A stretch of 64,000 nt of DNA from Stentor coeruleus (lineage: Eukaryota; Ciliophora; Heterotrichea; Heterotrichida; Stentoridae). The first letter of the stretch is position 1; every line of letters begins with the position of its first letter. Shown piece after piece: positions 29,402 through 39,968 of the stretch. Position numbers and translations under genes: made by a program. The DNA lies in assembly GCA_001970955.1 (NCBI GenBank), contig MPUH01000136.1:1-64000 (forward strand), written 5' to 3'. The notes below the pieces were generated by a model. That model searched no databases. It saw only the letters and a program-made list of their open reading frames with translations, and was not told the DNA's origin.

Positions 29402-32050
29402 ATGGGATACCCTGCTAACACTACAATGAAGCTTTATATCACCCGAGATCATTTCATCATGCAAACTCCAGATCTAGGTGTATCTTACCAATTGATAATC
29501 GAGCGTTCATCAGGTAAATGTTACTGCACCGAAAATTTCAACCCTATAGAAAATGGTGCAAAACGTGGGGAAATTTACTACCTAGATATTTTCCTTATAG
29601 TAGGTATTATACCTATAGACACCTATCTATATCTAGTCCTTGCAACCGAAGCAAACATAATCGATGTATTAAAAGAACAAAACATATACGAAATCAAAAG
29701 AATCCATATGATCCCTGTAAGTAACTCAATAAAAGAAACAGAAATCCAGTTACTTGAAATACAAAACATCAGCAAGCTTCTAAGTAGTGGTTTTTATTTC
29801 TCATATTACTATGATTTAACTCGATCTTTAGATCAAGGAAAAATTCAAGGTAACCTTCATGAAAGAGCTGAAAAAAGTTTTTATTGGAATTACGAACTTT
29901 ATAGAGACTTTTTTAATCAAGGTGTTGATACACAATGGCTTGTCCCAATAATCCAAGGCTATGTTGGTATTTCTACAGTAAATTTTCAAAACGAAACTTT
30001 ACATTTAGCTTTAATATCAAGAAGAAGTTGTGATAGAACTGGAACTAGATATAATTGTAGAGGACTTGATGATGATGGAAATGTAGCTAATTATGTTGAA
30101 ACTGAACAAATTATGATAATTAGCAATTGTATATTTTCTTATATACAAATTAGAGGATCTGTACCTTTGTTTTGGGAACAAACTGGGATTACTGCACAGA
30201 TTAATGTTACGAGATCACAAGAAATGAATGCGATTGGGTTGAAAAAACATGCTGAACAAATGCTGAGTAGGTTTGGAAATGTGACGATGGTTAATTTGTT
30301 ATCTAATTCTAAAAATGAAGAAAGACATTTGAAAGATGCTTGGGAAGAAATCAATTCATATATGCTTCAGAGTTTTCAAAACAAAATTATTTATCAGTAT
30401 TATGACTTTCATGCAATGTGCAAAGGGAATAGGTTTTCAAATATCACAGGGTTTTTGTATAGTGTTTTACAGGATTTTATTACATATTATATGTATTATA
30501 ATGAAATTGCTGGACAAGAAAATTTAAAACAAAAAGGGGTTATGAGGACGAATTGTTTAGATTGTTTGGATAGGACTAATGTGATGCAAAGCTATATTGG
30601 ATGGTCGATTCTTGTTCAACAAATGGAGCAATTGCAAGTTAAAATCCCAAAATCTTTGGATGCAGTAGGTCAAGATCCATTATCAAGAGCATTTAAAAAC
30701 CTTTGGGCTGATAATGGAGATAATCTTAGCATGCAATATACAGGAACAGGGTCTACAATATCAGCTGTTACAAGAGAAGGTCGACAAGGTTTCAAAGGGA
30801 TGATTTCTCATGGATTAAAATCCTTAGGTCGTCTTTATAATGCAACTTATGAAGATGCAGCAAGACAAAAAGGTATTGACTCACTTCTAAGAAAAAGAGG
30901 TAATATAGGCCTTACAAAAAACTTAGAAGAAGCTTTAAAACAAAGAGAAAATGAGTTTATACAAAAAATACCATATAGACTTAGAGCTATAACTTGGAAT
31001 TTAGCAGGTCGAAAAATCCCTCCTGATGCAGATTTTGCTAATGTATTATGTGGGGAAATACCTGCTGATATACTTATAATTGTTTTTCAAGAAGTAGTAA
31101 AACTTAACCCAAGAAATGTGTTACAAGAAAGTAATAATCAAAGCGCTTGTGATAATTTAAAAAGGATTATTGAAAGATCACTTTATAATACAGGCTGCGG
31201 GTATAGTTTATTAGATGATAACAATCTTGTAGGAATTGCCCTTTTTATATATGCAAAAAAAACCCTTATTCATGGTATAACAAAACTAGAAACTGATGCT
31301 ATTCGTGTAGGTTTTGGGGGTAAAATGGGAAATAAAGGCAGTGTAGCAGGACGATTTGAGTTTTTTGACTCATCAATCTGCGTCCTTGGCTGCCATTTAG
31401 AAAGTGGTAATGAAAAAAATGATGCTCGACTTTTCCAGTTGTCTGATATAAACAACAGAGCTTTTCAACAAGAATGTGCAGGTAAACAAAATAAATTTCA
31501 TATAAACGATCATGATATAAAATTCATATGTGGAGATTTGAATTTTAGAGTTCAATTAAATAATCAAAGTGTAAGAAATACTATAAAAGAAGGAAGATTT
31601 AAAAGTTTAATACAACATGATCAATTAACTGAAGCTCTTAAACAGAAACTAATTCCTGGGTATCAAGAATATGAGATAAATTTCCCCCCTACTTATAAGT
31701 ATGATTTTGGGACAAATATTTATGATACTTCAAAAAAACAAAGAGTTCCTTCATGGTGTGATAGAGTTTTGTATAATGGAAAAGATGTTAAACCTATTGA
31801 ATATGGATGTGTTGAGATTAGGTTATCTGATCATAGGCCAGTTTATGGAGAGTTTGAAATTTATGTGAAGAAAATTAATGATGTTGTGAGGAAAGCGGTT
31901 GAAGAAGAGATTTATTCGCAGATTGGTGGAGGGGATGAAGAAGATCAGGTGGATCAGGTGGAAGGAGGGTTTCAGGTTGAAGAAAAAAAACATCAGGTTG
32001 AGTCGCCGAAGAAAACTCAGCCAGAATTTACGGACTTGCTATCTTTGTAG
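29402..32050 (+). CDS. Synaptojanin-like inositol phosphatase (SAC1 + 5-phosphatase)
   Basis: An 882-residue bifunctional phosphoinositide phosphatase. Residues about 1-480 are a SAC domain with the catalytic CLDCLDRTNV at about 385. Residues about 515-850 are an inositol 5-phosphatase with TWNLAG, FQEVV, GGKMGNKGSVAGRF, GDLNFR, PSWCDRVLY and SDHRPVYGEF, all catalytic motifs intact. The C-terminal 50 residues are charged and lack the proline-rich binding region of animal synaptojanins. It likely turns over PI(4,5)P2 on endocytic membranes. It is divergent from VPS8 with 126 bases between starts, a shared promoter region. Confidence 0.93.
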   Translation: MGYPANTTMKLYITRDHFIMQTPDLGVSYQLIIERSSGKCYCTENFNPIENGAKRGEIYYLDIFLIVGIIPIDTYLYLVLATEANIIDVLKEQNIYEIKRIHMIPVSNSIKETEIQLLEIQNISKLLSSGFYFSYYYDLTRSLDQGKIQGNLHERAEKSFYWNYELYRDFFNQGVDTQWLVPIIQGYVGISTVNFQNETLHLALISRRSCDRTGTRYNCRGLDDDGNVANYVETEQIMIISNCIFSYIQIRGSVPLFWEQTGITAQINVTRSQEMNAIGLKKHAEQMLSRFGNVTMVNLLSNSKNEERHLKDAWEEINSYMLQSFQNKIIYQYYDFHAMCKGNRFSNITGFLYSVLQDFITYYMYYNEIAGQENLKQKGVMRTNCLDCLDRTNVMQSYIGWSILVQQMEQLQVKIPKSLDAVGQDPLSRAFKNLWADNGDNLSMQYTGTGSTISAVTREGRQGFKGMISHGLKSLGRLYNATYEDAARQKGIDSLLRKRGNIGLTKNLEEALKQRENEFIQKIPYRLRAITWNLAGRKIPPDADFANVLCGEIPADILIIVFQEVVKLNPRNVLQESNNQSACDNLKRIIERSLYNTGCGYSLLDDNNLVGIALFIYAKKTLIHGITKLETDAIRVGFGGKMGNKGSVAGRFEFFDSSICVLGCHLESGNEKNDARLFQLSDINNRAFQQECAGKQNKFHINDHDIKFICGDLNFRVQLNNQSVRNTIKEGRFKSLIQHDQLTEALKQKLIPGYQEYEINFPPTYKYDFGTNIYDTSKKQRVPSWCDRVLYNGKDVKPIEYGCVEIRLSDHRPVYGEFEIYVKKINDVVRKAVEEEIYSQIGGGDEEDQVDQVEGGFQVEEKKHQVESPKKTQPEFTDLLSL

Positions 32051-32174
32051 TGGAGTTAATTATAGGATAATATTGATTTTATTATTTTAGATGAGGAGGG
32101 TTTTTAGTGTATGGATTGAAAAAGAAAGGTGATATCAAGCTCTGAGCCTGATTAACAACATATATAAAATCCTA

Positions 32175-32984
32175 TTAATCTAGTAAGTTTTTAAGGTTCA
32201 TCATAAGATTGTTAGAATCCAACAAAACTCTATTTCTAGAATTTGCAATAGAATTCGCAATCTCCTGAGCAGTTTCAAGTTTCCTCAGTTTCACATAAGC
32301 AGGTCCAACTGATCCAAGTAACTCAGCACTCTTAGCTTCTCCTTGTGCTCTAACAATCATCCCTAATTTTTCTTGAGTAGCACTTTGAACAATATACTTA
32401 GCCCTTTCAGCATGTTGTTGAGCAATTTGTTTAGATTCAATAGCAGCATTAAATTCATTACTGAAATTTAAATTTGTTATACTAACATCATCAACAACAA
32501 TATTAAAATCATTAGCTCGGGCAATAAGATTTTGTCTAATAGTTCTAGAAATCTGTTCTCTTTGAGTAACTAATTGGGAAGCATTATATTGAGCTACAAC
32601 AGATTTCAAAACCTCATTAACAATACTTGGCATAACTCGTTTATCATAATCTTTACCTAAGGTTCGGTAGATTGTTGGAAGGCTATGAGTGAGAGGTTTA
32701 CACAAGACTCTTATAGAGACGTTTACCATCTGTAAATCACGAGTTCCTGTTAGGGAGTTGATAACTTCAGGATGAGGTCGGATATTGTAAAATATTGGGT
32801 TTTCGATTAGAGGGATTTTGATATGTGTTCCTTCAGGGTAGACGAAATCTTTGACACCAAAAACTTTGTTGAAAATTATGGCGTTTTGACCAGGTTCTAC
32901 TGTGAAAAGAGAATTGTATGCTAGAACACCAAATGCACCAAAGGCTGACATTCCTAAGATGGAGCGGACTGGCAGATTTTGCAT
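32175..32984 (-). CDS. PHB2: Prohibitin 2
   Basis: A 269-residue SPFH-family protein of the inner mitochondrial membrane. A short N-terminal hydrophobic anchor precedes the PHB domain. PSIVNEVLKSVVAQYNASQL followed by VTQREQISRTIR and DDVSITNLNFSNEF matches PHB2 more closely than PHB1. A coiled coil follows (HAERAKYIVQSATQEKLGMI). Prohibitins form rings with PHB1 that chaperone m-AAA proteases. The window also holds a YME1/FtsH relative at 62292. The length is slightly shorter than in animals because the C-terminal tail is trimmed. Confidence 0.88.
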   Translation of the reverse strand: MQNLPVRSILGMSAFGAFGVLAYNSLFTVEPGQNAIIFNKVFGVKDFVYPEGTHIKIPLIENPIFYNIRPHPEVINSLTGTRDLQMVNVSIRVLCKPLTHSLPTIYRTLGKDYDKRVMPSIVNEVLKSVVAQYNASQLVTQREQISRTIRQNLIARANDFNIVVDDVSITNLNFSNEFNAAIESKQIAQQHAERAKYIVQSATQEKLGMIVRAQGEAKSAELLGSVGPAYVKLRKLETAQEIANSIANSRNRVLLDSNNLMMNLKNLLD

Positions 32985-33251
32985 TTATATTAGAGAGATG
33001 GTGGATTTAGATATGAGGTTTTATTGTTGGTTGAGGAGATTTGAGGAAGATTTGGAATTTAAGGAAATTGTGGGATGGTTGAGAATTTACATGTGTAAGG
33101 TTTTATGCTATTTTGATATTAATTGATTTTATGATGGATGATGACTTGATGATATTTATGGAATTGTGCCATTTATATTTTTTTAGGCTTATAGTTGGTA
33201 GTTTTATATAATACTTATAAAAAGATATAAACTCTTATTTCTTACTAAAAA

Positions 33252-34151
33252 CTAAAAAGAATCTAACACGCGATAAGTTAAATCATAAACAGCAAAAAAC
33301 AAAGACTGAGTCGGGATAACTTTAATCAAAGTAACTGGAAGTCCTCTATAAAACCCTCTAATCCCTTCATTTTTCCAAATCTTTTTCACCCCTTCAATCA
33401 ACCCACCATAAACCATATCCCCTTTACCTTTTCCTAATATATCTTTAGACTTCTTCATAATAGTCCCAATAAACTGTTCCTGTTGAAGCCTGATTTTCAT
33501 AAGTACAGCAGGGAAAAACAATGTACAGACCATCATCTTACTAGTACCCCCAGCAAAAGCTGAGTTCCAAGTCAAATTATTAAAAAAATGTTGTTCTTTA
33601 ATAGTCTCATACATATACATAGAAGTAGTTCCATCAAAAGCTAATAATAATCCTACTGTATACCCACGCCAAAAACCTTTTATCCCATCAACTTTCCATG
33701 TTTTAATCAAGGATTCATAAGTATCCCAGAACCAGTTTTCGCTATTTTGTAAAAGAATTGCCCTTGTTTTTATTACAAATAAAGGATTTGACACGAAATT
33801 TCCTATCATGGCCGCTTGGGCTGCAACAGTAAATTTGTATAATTCATAATGTTCTGTTTTGAATTTGTCTGATGGGAGTTTTTTGAAGAATTCGTATATG
33901 TAAAAGTAAATCCCCCAAGCTATGCTAACGGTTGATTGTAAGTGAAAACCACGGTACATGTATTTAAGACCTTGTTTTTGCATAGATTTGATTAGAGATA
34001 AGGTTGATGGATAGTATGGGACGAAGTTTGGAGAGGATTTTTCGGAGACTATCATGTGAAGCTTCATTTTTTCTAGAGGGAATAGGGTCATTATACTACA
34101 GCCTGCTATGAAACCAGAAATGCTAGATTTGCTTGAGGACTTTTGCTGCAT
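33252..34151 (-). CDS. Mitochondrial carrier (SLC25 family), SLC25A32-like
   Basis: A 299-residue protein made of three carrier repeats with the PxD/ExxK-type signature at each (FPLEKMKL, NPLFVIKTR, FPAVLMKIR). Each is followed by a helix containing G-x-x-G-[FY]-[WY]-RG (GLKYMYRGF, GIKGFWRGY, GIRGFYRGL). SNPLFVIKTRAILLQ and the third repeat resemble the folate/FAD and pyrimidine nucleotide branch, but the substrate cannot be fixed from sequence alone. It is an inner mitochondrial membrane transporter with six TM helices. No splice sites are needed. Confidence 0.85.
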   Translation of the reverse strand: MQQKSSSKSSISGFIAGCSIMTLFPLEKMKLHMIVSEKSSPNFVPYYPSTLSLIKSMQKQGLKYMYRGFHLQSTVSIAWGIYFYIYEFFKKLPSDKFKTEHYELYKFTVAAQAAMIGNFVSNPLFVIKTRAILLQNSENWFWDTYESLIKTWKVDGIKGFWRGYTVGLLLAFDGTTSMYMYETIKEQHFFNNLTWNSAFAGGTSKMMVCTLFFPAVLMKIRLQQEQFIGTIMKKSKDILGKGKGDMVYGGLIEGVKKIWKNEGIRGFYRGLPVTLIKVIPTQSLFFAVYDLTYRVLDSF

Positions 34152-34614
34152 TTTTATTGAGATTTTATTACAATCAAAACCTCCTATGATATCACTATAA
34201 TATTCATGTAAACATTCAGATAAATTTCTAATGATTCATTATCAGATCTAAGAATTATCATTAAAAAAAAATACTAACTCCATTGATTTTAAAACTACCA
34301 CTTCACTCTACTTGTCTTATTTAAAATTTATTTACTTTCAATATAAATCTGCATCCTCTCTCAAATGAAACTTATTAACCATAAATTATATCCTAAAAAT
34401 CATTCTTCATTATTCCTTTTTCTTTATCCTTAAGTTTTAAACTATAAAACTCAATATCTTATCTATCAAAAAGTTGCGTTAGGAAAAATAATTAAAGATT
34501 TTATTATGGTAATCATGCCAAGTGTGTATTCAAACAATCGGTAAATCATTTATTATCTATCAAAAATTCAAGTTTTTTTTAGCATGTTTCTATTAAATAT
34601 ATTTAAAATTTCCA
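34152..34614. other. Intergenic region
   Basis: AT-rich spacer between two minus-strand genes. 34270-34450 is G-poor on the plus strand, that is C-poor on the sense strand downstream of the gene ending at 34615. Nothing else is seen. Confidence 0.5.
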
Positions 34615-34977
34615 CTAATAAGAAAACCTTAAACTACTCCGAAAAGCATCTAAAGGTATTTCCATAGTATCAATACCAATATTTTGATGATTCACTGAAG
34701 TTAATTTTGCTTCAACAAACGCAATTCTGCCAGTTATATACAAATCGCCTAGCAGTTTTGCATGTCTTTTTGAACTTACATTTGGTGTTTTCTTACTTTT
34801 CCTTAGTTTTGGAAGTTCTAACTTCATTGATATCGGGGGTTTAAAATCTTCCATTGTCAAATTTCTAATATCTCTTTTTGGTCTGCTTTCGTTATAATAT
34901 TTGATTGAACTTCTAACTAATAGTCTTCGTTTTAATAAAGCTTTTTGAGGTTTTCTTTGAAAAATAGGTGAAAGCAT
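34615..34977 (-). CDS. Small basic unknown protein
   Basis: From the ATG of MLSPIFQRKPQ the product is 120 residues, Lys/Arg-rich, with LLKRRLLVRSSIKYYNES and LPKLRKSKKTPNVSSKRH. An upstream in-frame ATG at 35046 would add 23 residues that look like translated AT-rich leader (NLYNHIIIIIN), so the shorter start is preferred. No domain is recognised. Confidence 0.5.
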   Translation of the reverse strand: MLSPIFQRKPQKALLKRRLLVRSSIKYYNESRPKRDIRNLTMEDFKPPISMKLELPKLRKSKKTPNVSSKRHAKLLGDLYITGRIAFVEAKLTSVNHQNIGIDTMEIPLDAFRSSLRFSY

Positions 34978-35046
34978 ATTGATAATTATTATTATATGAT
35001 TGTATAAGTTTATTTTAGTTATTTCTTTATAGGTTATTAGAAACAT

Positions 35047-35761
35047 TTATAATTATTTGTAAAGGTTGTAGGAGATTGTGATTTTGAAGGGAATGATGAA
35101 AAAAAAGATAAGTTTGAAACAGAAATTTTTAAGTTTTTTTAAGTGATTTTTTGTATGTTTTTATGAAATTAAAGGAATTCTTGAAATGAATAGTAAGATG
35201 ATGTTAAAAATGAATTTTATTGTGTAGATAATTTTTTGGACTTTATAAGCAAAACTTGGTTTTGGAGAGATTTTATGTGATTTTTTTACTTTTCATGATG
35301 AAAAACTGTTTAATAGTTTAGTAAGATTAAATCATGATAAATTTCAATCTGATATAAAGTTTAAAGACTATAATAAAAATATTTTCTAAACAAATCTAGA
35401 TTTACATCAACCTAAGTATTCTAATAATAACTTATTACCAACTTCAATTTATAAAACAAAAACCAAACTTTAAAACTAAAAACTTTATCTACTTTCCTCC
35501 CTTCCAAAATATTATAAAAATATCACAATCTATAAAAAGTCTCATGTAAAAAATTCCATTATTATTTTTACACAAAAAATCCATCTACACACATCAAAAA
35601 CATAAACTCCATAACTTAAAATCTTATCCAAACTTTTTCCACCATCTTATAGCAACTATCATCCAACTCAAATCATAATACAATATAATCCAAACTATCT
35701 CTCATCAAATTACTTTCAAAAACTATTTCCACAAACAAGAATAAACAATATTCAATATAAA
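35047..35761. other. Divergent intergenic region with extreme strand skew
   Basis: Upstream of the plus gene at 35762, positions 35401-35760 contain only about five G on the plus strand against dozens of C. The left part, upstream of the minus gene, is conversely C-poor. This makes each sense strand G-poor before its gene. No frame or RNA is recognised. Confidence 0.6.
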
Positions 35762-37045
35762 ATGAAAAGAAAAGTTTTAGAAGACTTCTACACCCCAATA
35801 AAAAAATTGAATCCTACCAACAACAAATGTTCTTCATGTAAATCTATTCTTTTATCCAAATCAACCCCTCATATCTGTCAATCAAATCCTATAACAAAAC
35901 ATCCTTCAAAAAATCTAAAAGACTCATTCCAAATCCTCATGAGCACAAACCAAAGTTCAACAAAATCAAACTTTCATCTTGATTATTTACAAAAATCCAA
36001 AGGTAGGCATATATGGAGATACTCATTTGAAAATACATCTAACGCGGTATACAAATCTAAAGTCCATAAATTAAAACAAACATCTAAAGACCCAAGAGAA
36101 ATTCTATTAACATTTACTACAAATCATATAGGAAATCCTGTAACTTTTTTCAATAAACCTCAAAGATTAAGTTTTGCTCCAAGTACATTAAAATCCATAC
36201 TTCATAAAGCTGTTAGAAGAAAAAATAGAAATGCTTGTTTAAAAACTGCATTACAACTTGGGTGTAATTTTGGGTAATTTTTATATAGAATACGTGAATT
36301 AGCTAGAAGATTATGTGTTATTATATTAGAAGATACGTTTTTACATGAAGATTTACCTTTACTTGTTTGGTGTATGGGTGTTGGAGAATATGAATATACA
36401 CAAGAAATGTTAGAAAGTATTATGCAGATTGTTAGTGATTTAGCTGAAGTTGATTATTTGGATATTTTGGATGATGATGGAGATGTTGATGTTTATGGAT
36501 TATGGAAAAAATCTGAAGCTTTAGTGAGATCGATTTTAATTAGAGGGTTTTATAGAGGAATGGCTGGGGATGTGATTATGTTAAATAATTATGCTCAGGC
36601 TTGGAATAGAAGATGGGAGGATGAAAAGTGGAGGGAGGTTGTTAGAGATGTGTATAAGGAAATGATTTTGTTTAAGGATGAAGATGTTGCTGGGGAATTT
36701 ACAATGAATGATGTGTTAATAGAAGGTATAGATCAGCAATGTTCAGGAATAATTGAGTATCTCATGTCTGTCAAAGAAATATCAAACAATTATCCATATG
36801 GAAAACATCAGGACCTTTCTGAATATCTAAACACTGCCCTTTGGACTTTTCGTGGGGGAATCAACTTTCGTAAACCAATAAGTGAGCATCCACTTGCATC
36901 TTCTCTTATATCTTACCAACCTAAACTAAAACCTATACCAGATAATTTCTATCTTACTTATGTTCTTCCACATGCTGATTCTTTTGGTATAATTGAGTTG
37001 AATAGGCGATTTAATCCCAAGAAAATTGCATATGATAAAGGCTAA
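35762..37045 (+). CDS. Unknown protein with RarA/MgsA-C-like helical segment
   Basis: A 15-nt intron (36273-36287) joins two frames into 422 residues. The N-terminus has a small CxxC...H.C motif (KCSSCKSILLSKSTPHICQ) like a single zinc finger. Residues about 145-215 (LKSILHKAVRRKNRNACLKT, then RELARRLCVIILEDTFLHED) resemble the C-terminal helical domain of RarA/WRNIP1 clamp-loader-like ATPases (KAIRRG...A..LL.RL.VIA.EDIG). No ATPase domain is present. The rest is acidic and helical. The similarity is suggestive only; a DNA-repair or viral-type accessory function would be inference. Confidence 0.7.
36273..36287 (+). other. 15-nt intron
   Basis: GTAATTTTTATATAG, phase 2, removes the in-frame TAA at 36275-36277. 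It is identical in sequence to the intron at 21471-21485. Confidence 0.9.
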
Positions 37046-37774
37046 AGATAATATTTTTTGATTTAGATAATATTATGCAGATTAGAATGACCACTCATTA
37101 AAAAGGCACATATCTTGCAAGAGTTTATTTAATTTTCCATATCAATTTGAGTATTCTGATTCAAAAATAGCAATTTTTTTTTTGATTTATTTTATAAAAC
37201 TATCACTGATATCATTAAACTTTTTAAACATTAAGCAAAACTAAATCATGATTTTTATCATAAACTTAATAAGATATATGAAACGATAGACCTTAAAAAA
37301 CATTAATTTTAAAATCGCTTTCTAAAAATTCAAATTATTTTATGATCAAAAGGTAAACAAAAGAAATATTGTGATTATATGATAATTTTGTAATGATTGC
37401 AGACTACAGAATATATTTTCTTATGATTGAATTGCTTAGTGGTATCTTTTATTATTTAGATCTAATGTATAAGAAATGATGGAATTTTGATTATTTACTT
37501 ATAAAAGGATAATATAATTTAAATAATTAGCTTAGATAATATATATTTTAATATAACATAGTTAAGTGAGTCTTAGACTTATCATTTTATTATAAGAAAA
37601 TTGATTTATTATAAATTTTTAAGCAACCAGAATCATAGGCAATTTTAAAAATATATTTCTCACACATACCATACCCATCATCTTTTAAACCTAGGAAATA
37701 TTTAATATCTTTTTTCTTATACATAAAATATCTTTATGGACTCATTAACATAATAAATACTTAATCTGTTATAA
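37046..37774. other. Intergenic region
   Basis: Very AT-rich spacer of 730 bases between two plus-strand genes. No open frame, tRNA or long repeat was recognised. The last 100 bases before 37775 are G-poor. Confidence 0.5.
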
Positions 37775-39907
37775 ATGAAAGTTATTCCCTATCCAACATC
37801 GGTAACAGTAGAAAACATGAACATGAAAATTAATTACTTCACTTTGGGGTTTTTAAACCAAAAAATTAATGAAGATTATATCAAGTATATAGTCAAGAAA
37901 CCAAAGACAAATTGTGACAGGTATATCAAAACTATTATTCAGGTTTTTCATTGCATGATTTTATTAGTTTATACAGGAAACTACTTATCGAAATTAGATC
38001 AAGAAGGATTTTCCGATTCGCTTATCTTCCAATTTGCCTTTATCATTCCTGTTATTATTATAGCCCAGTACATGCTTTATATTGGAATTAATGCGAATAA
38101 AGGATATCATAAAAGCTCTTATTATGTGACTTTTTCATATTTATGTTCTAGCGTTACATTAATCTTAAATGACTCCTTCACACAAAATCTAATTTTCAAA
38201 AATTCAGGAGAATCAAATTTATCGTGTTTGCCTGGATTAATTTTATTATCTTTTATATACTTGCACGCAATGGCTAACTGTTATTTTCAACTAACACTTT
38301 TCAATTTAGTTCTTATAATCTTATTTGGAGTATTACGTTTTACTAATAGAACTTCAATTACACTTCCAATCCTTGAAATTTTGCTTCTTTTATTTGCCCA
38401 TATAGCCCAAATATGCTTAGTTTATGCTTTTACATTAGAAAACATGCAAGAGTTTTTTACTAAAAAACTAAGAGAAGAATGTGAGCCAGAGAAACTTTTA
38501 GACCAAGGTGATAATGTTGTAAACAACTATAAAGTTAATGAATGTATAGAAGAACTTTATAATGTTTTACCTACAGCCCAAGAAAATCTTAAGTTGCCAA
38601 TTGAAAAAACTATAGGCTTATTAAATAATTTGACTTGTGATAGTAGAGAAAGGATTATTGTTGAAAAATCGATTTTTGAAGAAATCAGTAATAATTTAGA
38701 TGTTGAAGACAAAATGTATATTGAGCAAAGCTGGTGTAATAATCAAACTCTTAAAATAAGGAAGACTGAAAAATGCACAGTCAAAAGGTTTTTTGATAAA
38801 AATTTGGATAAATATTTTGAAGTTGATGTTGCTCATATTCTTAAACAGGTTTCAGTTAATTGGAATTTTGATACATTTGATCTAAACCACAAAACTGGGC
38901 TTAAGCCTTTGAGTACACTTGGTAAATATTGTTTGAAACTATATAATCTTATTGAAACATTTAATTTTTTAGAGTGCAAAGTGGATAAGTTTTTGACTAA
39001 ATTGGAAAAAAGCTACAAACAAAATCCATATCATAATGCTGTACATGGTGCAGATATTCTAACCTCATCCTTATTTTTCATAAACAATTCTTTCCTCTCA
39101 GCCTGTTTATCAGAAATCGATATCCTCGCAGTAATAATTTCCCACCTAGCTCACGATGTAGGCCATCCAGGTTTCACAAATCGATTCTTAGTAACTTTTC
39201 AAGATCGTCTAGCCCTCCAATGTAATTTTTACACAGATAACGATATATCAGTTTTAGAAAGTATGCATTGCTCAATCTTATTTTCGTTACTAGCCGAAGA
39301 TGACAAAAGTATCCTTACAACTTTAGACCGTGACCAATACATTTTATTCAGAAAAATGACTATAGATATAATTTTAGCTACAGATATGGGTAAGCATTTT
39401 GATTTATTAGGACTATTTCGTATAAAAAACTATAGTCCTAAAACCATGGAGTCTTTTGAATCAAAAATGGAGGTTTTAAAGATGCTTATAAAAACTTCAG
39501 ATATCGGCCATGCAGCTAAAAGTAATGAAATTCATACAAATTGGAGTATGCTTATAACAGAAGAATTTTTCAAACAAGGAGATTTAGAAAAAGAACGTAA
39601 GAAAACAGTTTCTATGTATTGTGATAGGGAAACTACTATTATTGCTAAGTCACAGATTGGGTTTCTTAAAAATATAGCTTTACCTTTGTATGAGGCATTG
39701 AATCGTTCACTTAATTCGGGTAAGATTGAGACTATGTGTGTGGAACAGATTAAAAATAATATTTCTACTTGGGAATATCGGTTTAAAAATGATGCATCGA
39801 GAACTTTAAAAGATAATCAGCTTGGGTTGATATCAAAGAGCCCTTCAACAATCTCTTTGATGGGTATAAAAAGTAGAAGCGATGCAGTATTATCTAAACA
39901 TAAATAA
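37775..39907 (+). CDS. Membrane-anchored 3',5'-cyclic-nucleotide phosphodiesterase
   Basis: A 710-residue protein. The first 230 residues hold about six hydrophobic segments (for example IIQVFHCMILLVYTGNYL, FAFIIPVIIIAQYMLYIG). A linker leads to a class I PDE catalytic domain at about 365-665. NPYHNAVHGADI and LAHDVGHPG provide metal-binding His/Asp, SDIGHA the third metal ligand, and IGFLKNIALPLYEAL contains the expected Gln (SQIGF). Class I PDEs hydrolyse cAMP and/or cGMP. A multi-span N-terminus fused to a PDE is a protist feature, also seen in Plasmodium and Paramecium, and would place it in the plasma or ciliary membrane. Confidence 0.92.
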   Translation: MKVIPYPTSVTVENMNMKINYFTLGFLNQKINEDYIKYIVKKPKTNCDRYIKTIIQVFHCMILLVYTGNYLSKLDQEGFSDSLIFQFAFIIPVIIIAQYMLYIGINANKGYHKSSYYVTFSYLCSSVTLILNDSFTQNLIFKNSGESNLSCLPGLILLSFIYLHAMANCYFQLTLFNLVLIILFGVLRFTNRTSITLPILEILLLLFAHIAQICLVYAFTLENMQEFFTKKLREECEPEKLLDQGDNVVNNYKVNECIEELYNVLPTAQENLKLPIEKTIGLLNNLTCDSRERIIVEKSIFEEISNNLDVEDKMYIEQSWCNNQTLKIRKTEKCTVKRFFDKNLDKYFEVDVAHILKQVSVNWNFDTFDLNHKTGLKPLSTLGKYCLKLYNLIETFNFLECKVDKFLTKLEKSYKQNPYHNAVHGADILTSSLFFINNSFLSACLSEIDILAVIISHLAHDVGHPGFTNRFLVTFQDRLALQCNFYTDNDISVLESMHCSILFSLLAEDDKSILTTLDRDQYILFRKMTIDIILATDMGKHFDLLGLFRIKNYSPKTMESFESKMEVLKMLIKTSDIGHAAKSNEIHTNWSMLITEEFFKQGDLEKERKKTVSMYCDRETTIIAKSQIGFLKNIALPLYEALNRSLNSGKIETMCVEQIKNNISTWEYRFKNDASRTLKDNQLGLISKSPSTISLMGIKSRSDAVLSKHK

Positions 39908-39968
39908 TACTTATAAGAAAATTGGGTAGTTTTTGTATTTTTGGTATATGATATGTTGATATTAAATA

